The notes beneath the pieces are model-generated. The model saw nothing but the letters and a program-made list of their open reading frames with translations, was not told the DNA's origin and did not search any database. The position numbers and the translations under genes were made by a program. Below are positions 5,103 to 5,120 of a stretch of 5,120 bases of DNA, one piece after another; position 1 is the first letter of the stretch; every line of letters begins with the position of its first letter. Source of the DNA: JBDRDI01 sp043820875 (lineage in GTDB: Bacteria; Patescibacteriota; Patescibacteriia; Patescibacteriales; UBA12075); assembly GCA_043820875.1 (NCBI GenBank), contig JBDRDI010000056.1, forward strand, positions 1 to 5,120, written 5' to 3'.

Positions 5103-5113
5103 ATTATATTATA
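5103..5113 (-). promoter_or_regulatory. Possible -10 region of the ferredoxin gene
   Basis: Two overlapping TATAAT boxes read on the minus strand at 5103-5108 and 5108-5113, 35-40 bases upstream of the ferredoxin ATG. The matching -35 would lie beyond the window edge, and the stretch is almost pure A/T, so this is tentative. Confidence 0.3.
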
Positions 5114-5120
5114 ATTATTA

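Noticed and set aside
1..5120. Alternative genetic code with UGA read as an amino acid
   Set aside because: No in-frame TGA occurs inside ileS, uvrB, uvrC or the ferredoxin, and uvrB ends with TGA at a natural end of its core.

Overview
The window looks like part of a small, AT-rich bacterial genome, most likely from the Candidate Phyla Radiation (Patescibacteria). That assignment is inferred from several signs: a eukaryote-like (type 2) isoleucyl-tRNA synthetase, stripped-down UvrB and UvrC, a small coiled-coil protein of a style common in those genomes, short leaders mostly without Shine-Dalgarno sequences, and very short intergenic gaps. No single marker proves it. All reading frames fit the standard bacterial code: no in-frame TGA occurs inside the genes, so the UGA-glycine code of Gracilibacteria/Absconditabacteria is not indicated.

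Layout, left to right. (1) Positions 1-566, minus: the first 188 codons of ileS, cut off by the window edge, with its own promoter. (2) Positions 621-1164, minus: a self-contained transcription unit with a perfect-consensus promoter, a strong ribosome binding site, a GC-rich gene for an unrecognised 133-residue secreted protein, and a strong intrinsic terminator. (3) A divergent intergenic region carrying a good uvrB promoter and a near-perfect 20-bp palindrome at the expected uvrB transcription start. (4) Positions 1305-3095, plus: uvrB, ending before the UVR domain. (5) Positions 3265-3507, plus: an 80-residue probable coiled-coil protein. (6) Positions 3554-4798, minus: uvrC, convergent with the above, about 200 residues shorter than usual but with both nuclease active sites intact. 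(7) Positions 4892-5068, minus: a 58-residue single-cluster ferredoxin with a terminator behind it.

Functionally the centre is a nucleotide-excision-repair locus. UvrB loads onto damaged DNA with UvrA (not in the window), and UvrC makes the two incisions. The most interesting observation is complementary loss: UvrB lacks the C-terminal UVR domain that normally docks UvrC, and UvrC has a degenerate UVR segment, lacks the middle region and lacks the C-terminal helix-hairpin-helix domain. The UvrA-contacting domain 2 of UvrB is also unusually diverged. Together these suggest a minimal UvrBC pair that meets by another route.

The second point of interest is the GC-rich secreted-protein cassette (about 59% GC by hand count over 721-1020, against roughly 20-40% in sampled uvrB lines), which differs from its neighbours in composition and expression signals. 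No tRNA, rRNA, CRISPR array, insertion sequence or attachment site was seen.
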